DNA from: G963422445 sp963422445
Lineage (GTDB): Bacteria; Pseudomonadota; Alphaproteobacteria; Thalassobaculales; Thalassobaculaceae
Reading direction: 5' to 3'
DNA length: 64,000 bases
Assembly (NCBI GenBank): GCA_963422445.2
Contig: OY729512.2
Span: forward strand, 3,844,001 to 3,908,000
Part shown: positions 36,869 to 46,137 of the stretch, piece by piece
Layout of the letters: the number at the start of each line of letters is the position of its first letter
How positions within the stretch are numbered: the first letter of the stretch is position 1
Notes under the pieces: model-generated
What the model was told of the DNA's origin: nothing
Database searches by the model: none
The model's input: only the letters and a program-made list of their open reading frames with translations
Translations under genes and position numbers: made by a program

Positions 36869-39121
36869 TCAACGACGGCATTCATGACCCGCCGGCAATG
36901 CGCCTGCGCAACCCGCCTCGCCGCACCCCTTGGCGCCGAGAGCGTTGGTTATCGCAGGGACCGGATGGCTACCGAACCGCAGGCCAAGGATATCGGATGC
37001 CCGCGGCAACGCATAGTCCATGAAGGATTCTGACAACGGCTGGCCCTTTCCATCGTAAACGACATGTTCCAACAGAACTTGGCTGACCCCCTGAACGACG
37101 CCGCCATGGCTCTGGCCCTCGACCAAGAGCAGATTCACCAGCACCCCAAAGTCATTGACCATGAAATAGGCGACCAAATCGACCTTTCTCGTGTCTGGGT
37201 CGATCTCGACTTCGCATACATGACAGCCGTTGGGAAAAGTCGACGGGACGCCGCCATGATTGAGCATCACATCGAGGTTGTCCGGAATCCCGGCTGGGAT
37301 GTCGGCATCGGTGCGCAGTCTTGCCGCAAGTTCGCTCAGACCTATTCCGCGGTCGGTGCCGGCAACGGTCAACCTGCCGCCACTGAACTCGATATCGTCA
37401 ACCGCGGCATCCAAGACACGGGACGCGGCCTGCAGGGTCTTGTCGATGACAGCGTCGCAAGCCTCGATAATGGCGCCGCCGGATGCCCTGATCGATTTCG
37501 ATTCGCTGGGGCCGTCTCCGGTAATCAGCGCGTCGCTGTCGCCCTGCAATAACCTGATCTTGTCGAATGGCAGGCCAAGCCGGCTTTTCAGAACTTGGGC
37601 GAACGGCGCCGCATAGCCCTGTCCGTAATCGAGAGTGCCGGTAATGATCGTGATACCGCCGTCGTCGTCAAAACGGATGCCGCCCATTTCCGTGACGACC
37701 GGCATCGTGACTTCAAGACACGTTGCAAGACCAATGCCATGCAATTTGCTCCGGGCCCGGACCTGTACCTTACGGACCGCAGAACGGTCCCAGTCAGCTC
37801 GCTTCAAGCCCGCTTGCATGACGGCAGGAAAATCACCGCTGTCATAGATCTGGCCGGACGGAGCAGCATAGGGAATCTGGTCGCGCCGGATGTGGTCGCG
37901 CCGCTGCAACTCGACCCGGTCGATGCCGGTTTCGCGAGCCGCCGTGTCAACCAGCCGTTCCATGTAATAGTTGGCTTCTGGACGCCCGGCCCCGCGATAG
38001 GTGCTGACCGGCGTCGTGTTCGTAAAGGCGCAGATCGTGTTGATCTCGATCAGTGGCGTCCGGTAAACGCTCGTGATGTTCTTGACCGCATTATTGGTCG
38101 ACATGTTCGGTCCGATTGCTGCCAGATAGCCGCCCAGATTGGCGTGTATATCCAGGCGGACAGCCAGAAACCGTCCCTCCCCGTCAAGTGCCAACGCGGC
38201 ATTGACCTCATGGTCCCGGCCATATTGGTTGGACAGGAAGCTCGTGGATCGGACATCGGTCCATTTGACGGGCCGTCCCAGATCTCGGGCCGTATGCAAC
38301 AGGCAGACATATTCGGGATAGACGAAACTCGTCATCCCGAATGAACCGCCAACATTTCCGGTCAGCACCCGGACTTTCTCGCGATCGACCTTGAGCAGTC
38401 CGGCAATCTGGTTGCGCATGCCAAAAGCGCCCTGACAGCCAAGCCACATCGTGTAACGTCCGGATGCCGGGTCATATTCGTCAAGCGCGGTTCGCGGCTC
38501 CATGATCGCCACGACGATCCGGTTATTGCGGATTTGGAGCCATACGACATCGGTGGCCCCGGCGACGGCTTCCGCAACCGTATTGCTGTCGCCGAAATGG
38601 AAATCCAGCGCGACATTTCCAGGAATGTCGTCGTAGAGTTGCGGCGCGTTCCGCGCCACGGCCGCGCGAGCCGAAGTGATGGCCGGCAGCGGATCGATAT
38701 CCACGATAACCTGTTCGGCCGCATCCCGCGCCTGGGCCTGAGTTTCCGCGATCACGCAAGCGACCGGATCGCTTACAAAACATACTTTTTCCGTCGCGAG
38801 TGACGGTCGGGCGGGTTTCCGCAGCGGCGATTCGTCCCGGCTGGTCATTTCCATTCCGCATGGCAGCGCGCCATAGTCCCGCAGATCGGATCCTGTCAAA
38901 ATCAGCGACGTCCCTGGCGACTGGCGGGCACCCTCGGTATCGATATGCCTGATGGTGCCATGGGCATGATTGCCGCTGACCATGGCGGCGTAGACTTGGC
39001 GCGGCAAGGTCAGGTCATCGGCGAACCGGCCATGTCCCCGCAACAGGATCGGATCTTCGGTGCGAAGAACCGGTTGGTCGACAGCATATCGGCTTTCTTC
39101 AGGGTCGTTCGGGACGGGCAC
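36869..39121 (-). CDS. CoxL-like molybdenum hydroxylase large subunit (form II), damaged C-terminus
   Basis: This 750-residue member of the xanthine dehydrogenase/CO dehydrogenase large-subunit family begins RYAVDQPVLRTEDPILLRGHGRF. The active-site loop STYRGAGRPEANY is of form II type (AYxGAGR), not the CSFR loop of true CODH. The cofactor segments GNVGGSFGM and GCQGAFGM and the catalytic Glu in GAKGCGEAGC are present. One extra G near 36898 shifts the frame before the last 25 residues (VMNAVVDALA, then VDMPAIPERIW), which also contain a TAG. The start is GTG at 39121 with AAGAG upstream. No FeS or FAD subunit is adjacent, and two IS elements lie 33 bases upstream, cutting it off from its operon. 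Confidence 0.82.
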   Translation of the reverse strand: MPVPNDPEESRYAVDQPVLRTEDPILLRGHGRFADDLTLPRQVYAAMVSGNHAHGTIRHIDTEGARQSPGTSLILTGSDLRDYGALPCGMEMTSRDESPLRKPARPSLATEKVCFVSDPVACVIAETQAQARDAAEQVIVDIDPLPAITSARAAVARNAPQLYDDIPGNVALDFHFGDSNTVAEAVAGATDVVWLQIRNNRIVVAIMEPRTALDEYDPASGRYTMWLGCQGAFGMRNQIAGLLKVDREKVRVLTGNVGGSFGMTSFVYPEYVCLLHTARDLGRPVKWTDVRSTSFLSNQYGRDHEVNAALALDGEGRFLAVRLDIHANLGGYLAAIGPNMSTNNAVKNITSVYRTPLIEINTICAFTNTTPVSTYRGAGRPEANYYMERLVDTAARETGIDRVELQRRDHIRRDQIPYAAPSGQIYDSGDFPAVMQAGLKRADWDRSAVRKVQVRARSKLHGIGLATCLEVTMPVVTEMGGIRFDDDGGITIITGTLDYGQGYAAPFAQVLKSRLGLPFDKIRLLQGDSDALITGDGPSESKSIRASGGAIIEACDAVIDKTLQAASRVLDAAVDDIEFSGGRLTVAGTDRGIGLSELAARLRTDADIPAGIPDNLDVMLNHGGVPSTFPNGCHVCEVEIDPDTRKVDLVAYFMVNDFGVLVNLLLVEGQSHGGVVQGVSQVLLEHVVYDGKGQPLSESFMDYALPRASDILGLRFGSHPVPAITNALGAKGCGEAGCAGALPAGHECRR

Positions 39122-39161
39122 AAGCAACTCTTGATTACTGGAACGATAACCGCATTGTAGA

Positions 39162-39963
39162 CTAGGGCGTGTTGACGAATGATCGAAGCATGATCCATGC
39201 TGAGACAATGTGGACAAACGCGAGGAACGTCCGAGCGAGCTTGTCATAACGTGTGGCAATGCGACGGACTTGTTTGAGCTTGTTGAAGAATCGCTCGACC
39301 TGCTGGCGCCGCTTGTACTTTTCTCGATCGTGATGAATCGTCTCAGTCCGGTTCGACCGGGCGGGAATCACGGCTTCGACGCCCTGGTCGGCCAGCACCT
39401 GGCGAATGCCCTTGCTGTCATACGCCTTGTCCATGACCGCAGCCTCCGGTGCGGGAGAGCTGGGCAAAGCCTTCCACAGCAGCTCGAATCCCACACCATC
39501 ATGGCGCTCGCCACCCGTCAACACGAAGGACACACCGGTTGTTTCGTTGGCACAGGCGACGTGCAGCTTGGTGGAGAACCCGCCCCGGGAGCGGCCGAGA
39601 GCCTGGGCCTCTTGGCCACCGTTTTTTTACCGCGCCGGCGGCGTGTTGATGAGCGCGCACGATGGTCGAATCGATGAACACTTCCTTGAGTGGTTCATCA
39701 TCTACCTGTTGTATCTGTTGCCAGAGCCGCGCCCAGATGTGGCGCTTCTCCCAACGGCGAAACCGCTGATAAACGGCATTCCAATGGCCGAATTCGTCGG
39801 GCAGGTCGCGCCAGGGGGTTCCGGTACGCGCCTGGTAGAGGACGGCTTCGATGAACATTCGGTCGCTGAGCCGTGGCGGGGCGCCGGCGGCGTGTTTGCT
39901 CTCACGCAGTAGCGGCTCGAGTGTCGACCAGATAGCATCCGTGATGAGCAGGCGTAACGCCAT
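39162..39963 (-). pseudogene. IS5-family transposase, copy C, two frames
   Basis: Frame 1 (MALRLLITDAIWSTLEPLLR to IVRAHQHAAGAVKK) runs from ATG 39963 to a seven-base T/A tract at 39632. Frame 2 (VLTGGERHDGVGFELLWK, VMDKAYDSKGIRQ, QVERFFNKLKQVRRIATRY) ends at a TAG (39162-39164) formed by the flanking target site. No other lesion is seen, so slippage on the A tract could still give a full protein; a plain indel is the alternative. It is the best preserved of the three copies. Confidence 0.75.
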
Positions 39964-40033
39964 GATTAAGTCCCCGGAAAGTGTCATTGATGGAGAATGA
40001 TTATCAGCATTTCATGAATTCATCAACACGCCC
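39165..40033 (-). mobile_element. IS5-family (IS427-like) element, copy C, 869 bp
   Basis: The ends are as in copy B, flanked by TA within CTAG at 39162-39165 and 40033-40036. It is inserted at the very tip of ISNCY copy 2, so the left half of that element's target duplication (39154-39162) lies on the far side of it. Confidence 0.92.
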
Positions 40034-41488
40034 TAGCAATTCTCCTTATGGCGTTTCTCGTTGCATTGCGGCCTTTCGTGTTGGTTTTTTGGCGGTTTTG
40101 CGGTTGGAGGGATGGGCTTGGCGCGGGGGCCGGGGATCAGGCGTTTGCGGGAGGCGGGATGCCCGTGATGACGGTTCTCATGAGGACCGCCCATGACGCG
40201 AAGACATGGTAGGCGGTGATCGCGCGGATGTGCTCGAACAGGCGCCTTCGGGTTCCGAGTGCGTGCCGCGCCCGCCGCCAGGACGCTTCGATCAGGTCGC
40301 AGGCCGTGTGCAGGGCGAAGGCCAGCAGATTGAGCACGACCAGGATGCTGGCCAGGGTCTGGCTACCATGCCCGAAATTGTGTTCGAGGTTGTAGCCGTT
40401 GGTCTTCAGGACGTTGAAGGTCTCGTTCTCGATCTTCCAGCGGGCACGCCCGCAGGCGGCGATGTCGGCGGCGGTGTCTCGCGTGACGGCAAGGTCGGTG
40501 ACGAAGCTGTTGCGGTAGGTCACCTTGCCGTCGGGCTTGGCGATCTCGACCTCCAGCCAGTTGACGGCGAGCGCGTCGGCGCCGTCGCGCAGCGGCACGC
40601 CATTCATCCAGCGATAGCGATGGCGGCGCCTGGCCGCGCCCCTGCCCACGGTCTGGCACACCTCGTCCAGCACGACGCCATGGGTGTATTCGCTCAACGT
40701 CTTGTGGCTGGACGGCTTGCACACGAAGATGAAGCTCCCGCCCGCAGCGCGCACCGCCTCGCAGATCGGCTGGCGGGAATAGAGATCGTCGCCCAGATAG
40801 ACCGGTCTCAGCCCGGCCACACAAGGCCCCAGGCGGGCCAGCCAGCGCTGCGCCGCGCGGCTCTCGCAGTCCTGCTTCGCCGAGCCGTCTTGCGGGCGCA
40901 CGAACTCCGGCGCCAGAGGCAAGGCGCGGCGCTGCCCCGGCGCCACCAGAGCGGCGCCGACAAAGCTGTGGAAATACTCCACCTCCTCGCCCCGCCGGCG
41001 CGTCGAGCAGTGCGCGCAGTGGATCGTGCCGGAACGGAAAGGCTCCGAGCCGTCCAGCGCGATCAACACCCGATCGTCCAGGCAGCGCAGACCCGACAAG
41101 GCGCCGGCACCATCCAGGTCATCGACAAGCGCCGAAAACACCGCGTCGAAATGATCCGTCGGCGCCCCATCCAGCATCCGCCGGATATGGCTGTCGCACG
41201 GAACCCGCTCCATGCCGAACAGCGTCCCGGCGCATCAGCGCCGCGCTGCGCCGACAGCAGGCGCTGATGCGCCAGAAACGACGGGCTCTGCACGAAAAAC
41301 ACCGAAAACGCCGCAAGCCCGATGTCTCTCATGGCATAGCGCGTGTTGCTTCCCGAGCGCTTGTCGGGCAACGCCGCGCACCGCTTCCCCAGCACATCCA
41401 TGTATCGTTCAAGACGCTTCATACAACAACTTGAATCACATCTCCAAGCCTTTGAAAACCCCTGATAACTCCAAAAGGAGAATTGCTG
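40034..41488 (-). mobile_element. ISNCY-type element, copy 2, 1455 bp
   Basis: The right end AATTGCTG finishes at 41488. The left end reads TAGCAATTC where copy 1 has CAGCAATTC, a C-to-T change at the first base. The 9-bp duplication ATTGTAGAC stands at 41489-41497 and at 39154-39162, the latter displaced by IS copy C. The target was the upstream region of the CoxL-like gene. Confidence 0.9.
40137..41213 (-). CDS. ISNCY-family transposase (copy 2), main frame
   Basis: This 358-codon frame is nearly identical to the one at 13504-14580, with the same DDE-core segments (LIALDGSEPF, YLGDDLYSRQPIC, WKIENETFNVLKTNG). It has the same upstream split: the family N-terminus starts at 41422 in a frame that must slip back one base near 41225. 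Differences from copy 1 are single residues (VLDEVCQTV against VLDKVCQTV; HALGTRRR against HALGARRR), so both copies derive from a recent common source. Confidence 0.82.
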   Translation of the reverse strand: MERVPCDSHIRRMLDGAPTDHFDAVFSALVDDLDGAGALSGLRCLDDRVLIALDGSEPFRSGTIHCAHCSTRRRGEEVEYFHSFVGAALVAPGQRRALPLAPEFVRPQDGSAKQDCESRAAQRWLARLGPCVAGLRPVYLGDDLYSRQPICEAVRAAGGSFIFVCKPSSHKTLSEYTHGVVLDEVCQTVGRGAARRRHRYRWMNGVPLRDGADALAVNWLEVEIAKPDGKVTYRNSFVTDLAVTRDTAADIAACGRARWKIENETFNVLKTNGYNLEHNFGHGSQTLASILVVLNLLAFALHTACDLIEASWRRARHALGTRRRLFEHIRAITAYHVFASWAVLMRTVITGIPPPANA

Positions 41489-41603
41489 ATTGTAGACAGA
41501 GCCGTTTGACGCTGCATACGGTTTTCGGTCATTCTCCGGGCTTTCAACGGTTTACGCTCCCATGGCCCGGCACGAGTTCCGCTGAGATCGCCTGAGCTCG
41601 GGG

Positions 41604-41792
41604 TCACGATTTCGATGCGTTCAGTGCCTGTCGCAGGACATCGCGATCGCCGATGTGGTTGGCTAGCAACAGAATCAGACGAGCGTTGAAAGCAGCGCTT
41701 TCATCATCCGACAGTCCTTCATGCGCGGCGATCAGGTCCGCATAGAACCCGTCCGGTTCGGGAATATTGGGCTGGGTTCTGAGGTCCGCCAT
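41604..41792 (-). CDS. DUF2783-family small protein
   Basis: This 62-residue protein begins MADLRTQPNIPEPDGFYADL and contains LIAAHEGLSDDES and ILLLANHIGD, the pattern of DUF2783 proteins. These are often encoded directly after FAD-dependent aromatic monooxygenases, and so it is here: the ATG at 41792 follows the monooxygenase stop by two bases and the ribosome-binding site AAGGA overlaps that stop. Function unknown; the context suggests an accessory protein of the oxygenase. Confidence 0.85.
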   Translation of the reverse strand: MADLRTQPNIPEPDGFYADLIAAHEGLSDDESAAFNARLILLLANHIGDRDVLRQALNASKS

Positions 41793-41794
41793 CC

Positions 41795-43417
41795 TTAGTC
41801 CTTTCCGCAGGTTCTTCGCAGCGCCTTGCGCAGCGCGTCGGCGTCGAACCTGTCCCATCGTGCCGCGACATGCTGGTCGGGTCTGATCAGATAAACGGCC
41901 GAATCCGCCTCTCCCAGATAACGCTCGGCCAATGCTCCGTCGCGATCGTCAGCAGCCGAGACTGCGACGCGACGGGCGAAGACACCGTCTTCCTCAATTC
42001 CGTCGGGGGCGTCCGTCCCGATTGCAAGGATTGTGAAGTCGTTTCCGAGCCGTGACAGCAGAAAGCCCTCACGAAGCGGGGCGTCAGGACAGGGACTGCC
42101 AACGCGCGTGCGCGCGGGGCCGCCGGTCAGTGCATCGGGACCGTTCAACGACCCGTCGTCATAGGTGCAGGGCAAAGACAGCCGACCGGAATTCACCAGG
42201 GGTCGCGCGAAGGCATGATGTTCCGCAAGATCCAGCACCGCGTTGCGAAAGACATGGCTCATTCTGGATTTCGGTGTGATGAAATCCGTCGACCGCGTCG
42301 AGTTCAGAACGTTCTCTTCGGCTGCGCGGACCCTCTCTTCGCTATAGCTGTCAAGCAGCCGTTCCGGGGTTTTGCCCTGGATCACGAGGCCGAGCTTCCA
42401 ACCGAGATTGTCCACATCCTGGATGCCGGAATTTGCGCCGCGCGCACCGAACGGTGAAACCTGATGAGCGGAATCGCCAGCGAAGATGACCCGTCCGTGG
42501 CGAAAGTTCGTCATCCGACGGCACTGGAACGTGTAAATCGAGGACCACACGATGTCGTAATCCACATTATTTCCGAACATCGCGTCGAGCCGCATCCGGA
42601 TAGTCTCTTCCTTCAACTCTTCCTGGCGGTCAATGTTCCAGCCGATCTGGAAATCGACCCGCCAGATATCGTCCGGCTGGCGGTGCAGAAGCGTAGAGGA
42701 GCCGGACTTGAACGGCGGTTCGAACCAGAACCAGCGCTCGGTCGGAAAATCCGCCCTCATCCGGATGTCGACGATCAGAAAACTGTCCTCGAACACCCGG
42801 CCTTCAAAGCCGAGCCCGAGCATCCCCCGCAGGGGTGAGCCGGCCCCATCGCAACCGATGAGCCAGTCGGCCATGAGCGTATACGGGCCGTCCGGTGTCA
42901 TGATCCCGAGAACCACGTGATCTTGCTTCACTTCGACCGAATCGACCCGGTTCTTGCCGCGAATATCGACAGGAGCTCTTGCGGATTGTATCTCTCGCAG
43001 ACGGTCGACAATGAGTTTTTCAAAATATGGCTGCTGGAGATTGATGAAGGCCGGAAACTTATGCCCTTCTTCGGGCAACAAGTTGAACTCGAAGACTTTC
43101 CGGTCCCCATGAAAAACCTTTCCCAGGCTCCAGATCACGCCCTTGTCGACCATTGCGTCACCGCAGCCGTAACGGTCGGCTATCTCCAATGTTCGTTTGG
43201 CGAAGCAAATAGCCCGGCTGCCCATGCCGATACCCTCGTGATCGTCCAGCACCACGACTGGAATGTCTTGCAGACCAAGATCAAGGGCGGCCGCCATACC
43301 GATAGGCCCGCCGCCTACTACCATGACCGGATGGCGCACGGGGGTTTCGCTGTCCTGATCCGAGGATCGTTCATAGGGATAGAGCTTAAATGCGAGGCTG
43401 TAGCGATCTCGCAACAC
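41795..43417 (-). CDS. FAD-dependent aromatic monooxygenase (PHBH/MhpA type)
   Basis: This 540-residue flavoprotein hydroxylase of group A has the FAD-binding VGGGPIGMAAALDLG near residue 33, the DG motif LIGCDGAGSPLRG and the GD motif VIFAGDSAHQVSPFGARGANSG. The C-terminal thioredoxin-like extension typical of MhpA/PheA-type enzymes is present. It hydroxylates phenolic or similar aromatic acids using NAD(P)H and O2; the substrate is not evident. The start is GTG at 43417 with GGGAGAAA 9 bases upstream. It lies 27 bases after the MBL hydrolase and 2 bases before the DUF2783 gene, in one operon. Confidence 0.9.
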   Translation of the reverse strand: MLRDRYSLAFKLYPYERSSDQDSETPVRHPVMVVGGGPIGMAAALDLGLQDIPVVVLDDHEGIGMGSRAICFAKRTLEIADRYGCGDAMVDKGVIWSLGKVFHGDRKVFEFNLLPEEGHKFPAFINLQQPYFEKLIVDRLREIQSARAPVDIRGKNRVDSVEVKQDHVVLGIMTPDGPYTLMADWLIGCDGAGSPLRGMLGLGFEGRVFEDSFLIVDIRMRADFPTERWFWFEPPFKSGSSTLLHRQPDDIWRVDFQIGWNIDRQEELKEETIRMRLDAMFGNNVDYDIVWSSIYTFQCRRMTNFRHGRVIFAGDSAHQVSPFGARGANSGIQDVDNLGWKLGLVIQGKTPERLLDSYSEERVRAAEENVLNSTRSTDFITPKSRMSHVFRNAVLDLAEHHAFARPLVNSGRLSLPCTYDDGSLNGPDALTGGPARTRVGSPCPDAPLREGFLLSRLGNDFTILAIGTDAPDGIEEDGVFARRVAVSAADDRDGALAERYLGEADSAVYLIRPDQHVAARWDRFDADALRKALRRTCGKD

Positions 43418-43444
43418 GATGACGGTTTCTCCCAGACAGGATGC

Positions 43445-44395
43445 TCAGCTCTGCAATTGTTCCCACATCTCCTTATCCCGTTCGGCGGTCCATATCCGCG
43501 GTGTATCAATGCCGCGAGCTTCATCGTATGCCCGCCCGACGTTGAACGGCAGGCAATGTTCATAGATGGCGTAGTCGGCGAATTTCGGATCGCACTCCGT
43601 ACGGACCGCCTCCCAAGCCTGTTTCAGGTTACCCCCGCGAGCGACAATCTTTTCGACAGGCTTGTAGGTGCTGCGGATGAAGTCCGTCGTGTTGGCGATA
43701 GCCCGGCCTACCATGTCTTCGCCAATCAGCGCATCACCCCGGCCAGGTGCAACTGCCTTCGGCTCGAAGCCTGTGATGTTGTCTATGGTCTCCGGCCAAT
43801 CCCCGAAATGTCCGTCGCCGCAGTAGCAGGCGGACTCGTATTCCAGGATGTCACCTGTAAACATGACCTCCTGATCCGGCACCCATATCACCGCGTCACC
43901 GGCGGTATGGGCGCGGCCGAGTTGCATGATGTCGACCCGGCGAGTCCCCAGATACATGGTCATTGAGCCGTTGAAGGTGATGGTGGGCCAGGTCAAACCC
44001 GGGATTTCCTCATGCCCATGGAAAAGTCTCGGGAAGCGAGCAAACTCGCTGTCCCAGTCCTCCTGACCGCGTTCGGCGACCATTGCCCGCGCCGTATCGG
44101 ACATGATGATTTCCCGGACACCATAGGCGGAAGCGCCAAGAACGCGCACGGCATGATAATGGGTCACAACCAAGTGGGTGATCGGTTTGTCGGTCACAGA
44201 GCTGACACACTCGATAACCTTCCTCGCGAGCCGTGGGGTTGCCTGCGCCTCAATGATCATCACGCTGTCGTCGCCGATTATGACGCCCGTATTGGGATCC
44301 CCTTCCGCGGTAAAGGCGTAAAGGCCTTCACCGATCTCGGTGAAGCTCACCTTCTTTTCCGTCAAATCGCCTTGTGATGCGAATGCCTTGGCCAT
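43445..44395 (-). CDS. MBL-fold metallohydrolase with altered motif
   Basis: This 316-residue metallo-beta-lactamase-fold protein has VVTHYHAVRVLGAS where the canonical motif is HxHxDH, so the Asp and second His of metal site 2 are replaced by Val and Arg. RAHTAGDAVIWVPD and VMFTGDILEY, which give site 1 His and bridging Asp, remain. A mononuclear hydrolase for a ring-cleavage product or ester is plausible. The ATG at 44395 has GGGAGAA upstream. It is the first gene of the reverse operon with the monooxygenase. Confidence 0.85.
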   Translation of the reverse strand: MAKAFASQGDLTEKKVSFTEIGEGLYAFTAEGDPNTGVIIGDDSVMIIEAQATPRLARKVIECVSSVTDKPITHLVVTHYHAVRVLGASAYGVREIIMSDTARAMVAERGQEDWDSEFARFPRLFHGHEEIPGLTWPTITFNGSMTMYLGTRRVDIMQLGRAHTAGDAVIWVPDQEVMFTGDILEYESACYCGDGHFGDWPETIDNITGFEPKAVAPGRGDALIGEDMVGRAIANTTDFIRSTYKPVEKIVARGGNLKQAWEAVRTECDPKFADYAIYEHCLPFNVGRAYDEARGIDTPRIWTAERDKEMWEQLQS

Positions 44396-44550
44396 GTCGC
44401 AATTCTCCCTGATGTCATATCAATCCAAAAAACTATTGCCTCGTTATCCTGTTGTTCTGTATTTGGTGTTTTCCTGCTTGATTCGGTGCGAGATCGGCTA
44501 CTATTGACCCCATATTGTCGTTCCACAACACACAGTATGGATGGCCGCAA

Positions 44551-44820
44551 ATGCAACCGCTTGACATCACCAGAACCGGCAACACGGTGGCAAGGTTGCA
44601 CAGCTTGGCTGACGGCTGCAAGGAGGTCAACATGGCGCGCTTGCGCGCAATCGCGATAGTCCTTGACGGTGCCTTGCGGACGGCAACGGGCGATGCACCT
44701 GGCTCGACGACGCAGTCGATCCGGGACCGGGTCTTGCGCTACAATAAGCAGGATCCTGACGGTCCGGCTGACGGGCCCGCATCCGGGCCGACCACGGTTG
44801 CCTTTAATATCGCCCAGTGA
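44551..44820 (+). pseudogene. IS630-family transposase N-terminal relic
   Basis: This 89-codon frame reads RLHSLADGCKEVNMARLRAI, VLDGALRTATGDAPG and TTQSIRDRVLRYNKQDPDG. This is the helix-turn-helix half of an IS630-type transposase, comparable in layout to the one at 29425. The catalytic half is missing. No ends are found, so it is an old fragment between two reverse operons. Confidence 0.6.
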
Positions 44821-44862
44821 TGTCGATTCGACATTGCGCAAATCCGGCTGTTTCGTCGACGC

Positions 44863-46137
44863 TCAACTTGGCCCAGATTCGGATTTGACAGCATGAGGCT
44901 TGGCGACATCCTCAAACCGGTCGACCTTTCGTAACGTCGGAAAAATCCAGGCCCACAGAATCGTTCCAGCCACCGTTGCGAGGCCTCCGATCAGGACGGC
45001 CGGAACCGCACCGATGACTGCCGCTGTCAATCCGGCCCGGAAATCCCCCAACTCATTCGAAGCATTGATCGACACCGAATTTACCGCGCTGACCCGCCCG
45101 CGCATCCGGTCCGGTGTTGCCATCTGCACCAGCGTGAGCCTGATAAAGACACTGACCATGTCAGACGCCCCGTAGATCGCAAGAGCCAGCAGCGAAAGCC
45201 AGAACAGCTGGGAGAGGCTGAATACGACGATCGAGACCCCGAAAATGGCGAGCGCACCGAACATCGCCGGCCCGAGATGCCTACTCAGGCTGACTCGGGC
45301 CAGCACCAGTCCGACAAGCAGGGATCCGACGCCTGGCATCGCCCGCATGATCCCGAGCCCTTCAGGCCCGGCATCGAGAACATCGCTTGCGTAGATCGGC
45401 AACAGCCCTATCACGCCACCAAGCAGCACCGCCATCAGATCGATGGAAATGGCACCCAGAACGACCTTGTTTTTCCAGACATAGTCGAACCCGCCGAGAA
45501 GCGTGCCCAATGTCACCGACTCGTCTGAACGCACATTGAGCGCGCCAGCAATCAAGGCGGACGCAATCCCGGCAACGATGAACATTACGATAGTCACAAA
45601 ATACGCGCCGTTTCCGTCGCCCGTCCACGCGATCAGGAAACCGCCAAGCGCCGGTCCGAGCAGCTGAGCCGCCTTGTTGCCTACGGAGGCAAAGGCGACA
45701 GCTTTCGGAAACATCGCGACGGGGACAAGATTCGGCAGTATCGCCTGACCTGCCGTGTGAAAGAACGCGCGCGCCGTACCGTGCAACACCAGAATGGCGA
45801 GAATAGCTGGAACCCCGCCCGTCTCGCGCCACAGCACGGTCAGCAACAATACCATTGCGACGAGATGGAGCAGATTGCAAAGCGCCAGAATGGCCCGACG
45901 GTCGAACCGGTCCGAAGCAATGCCGGCAACAAGAAAAATAACGAAATGTGGCGCGAATTGAGCAAGCCCTATGTAACCGAGATCGAGAGGATCCCGAGTC
46001 ATTTCCCAGACCTGCCAGCCGATCGTTACCGTCAGAATATGAACCCCCATGACATTGGTGGTCCGGCTGATCATGTAGAAAAGGAAATTTCTGTCACGCA
46101 GCAGCGGTCGGGTCGCCTGCGCCGAAGGATCTGTCAT
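44863..46137 (-). CDS. MFS transporter (MFS_3, enterobactin-exporter-like)
   Basis: This protein of about 424 residues has twelve predicted membrane helices. The MFS signature loop is in IASDRFDRRAILALCNL between helices 2 and 3, and there is a second-half counterpart near MATPDRMRGRVSAVNSV. It resembles EntS-type exporters and probably exports a small molecule. The ATG at 46137 is chosen; an upstream TTG at 46188 would add 17 polar residues. It is divergent from the TauD-type dioxygenase gene, with 116 bases between the starts. Confidence 0.88.
   Translation of the reverse strand: MTDPSAQATRPLLRDRNFLFYMISRTTNVMGVHILTVTIGWQVWEMTRDPLDLGYIGLAQFAPHFVIFLVAGIASDRFDRRAILALCNLLHLVAMVLLLTVLWRETGGVPAILAILVLHGTARAFFHTAGQAILPNLVPVAMFPKAVAFASVGNKAAQLLGPALGGFLIAWTGDGNGAYFVTIVMFIVAGIASALIAGALNVRSDESVTLGTLLGGFDYVWKNKVVLGAISIDLMAVLLGGVIGLLPIYASDVLDAGPEGLGIMRAMPGVGSLLVGLVLARVSLSRHLGPAMFGALAIFGVSIVVFSLSQLFWLSLLALAIYGASDMVSVFIRLTLVQMATPDRMRGRVSAVNSVSINASNELGDFRAGLTAAVIGAVPAVLIGGLATVAGTILWAWIFPTLRKVDRFEDVAKPHAVKSESGPS

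Noticed and set aside
36869..39121. Carbon monoxide dehydrogenase activity
   Set aside because: The active-site loop is YRGAGR (form II), not the CSFR loop of true CODH, and the other subunits are missing.
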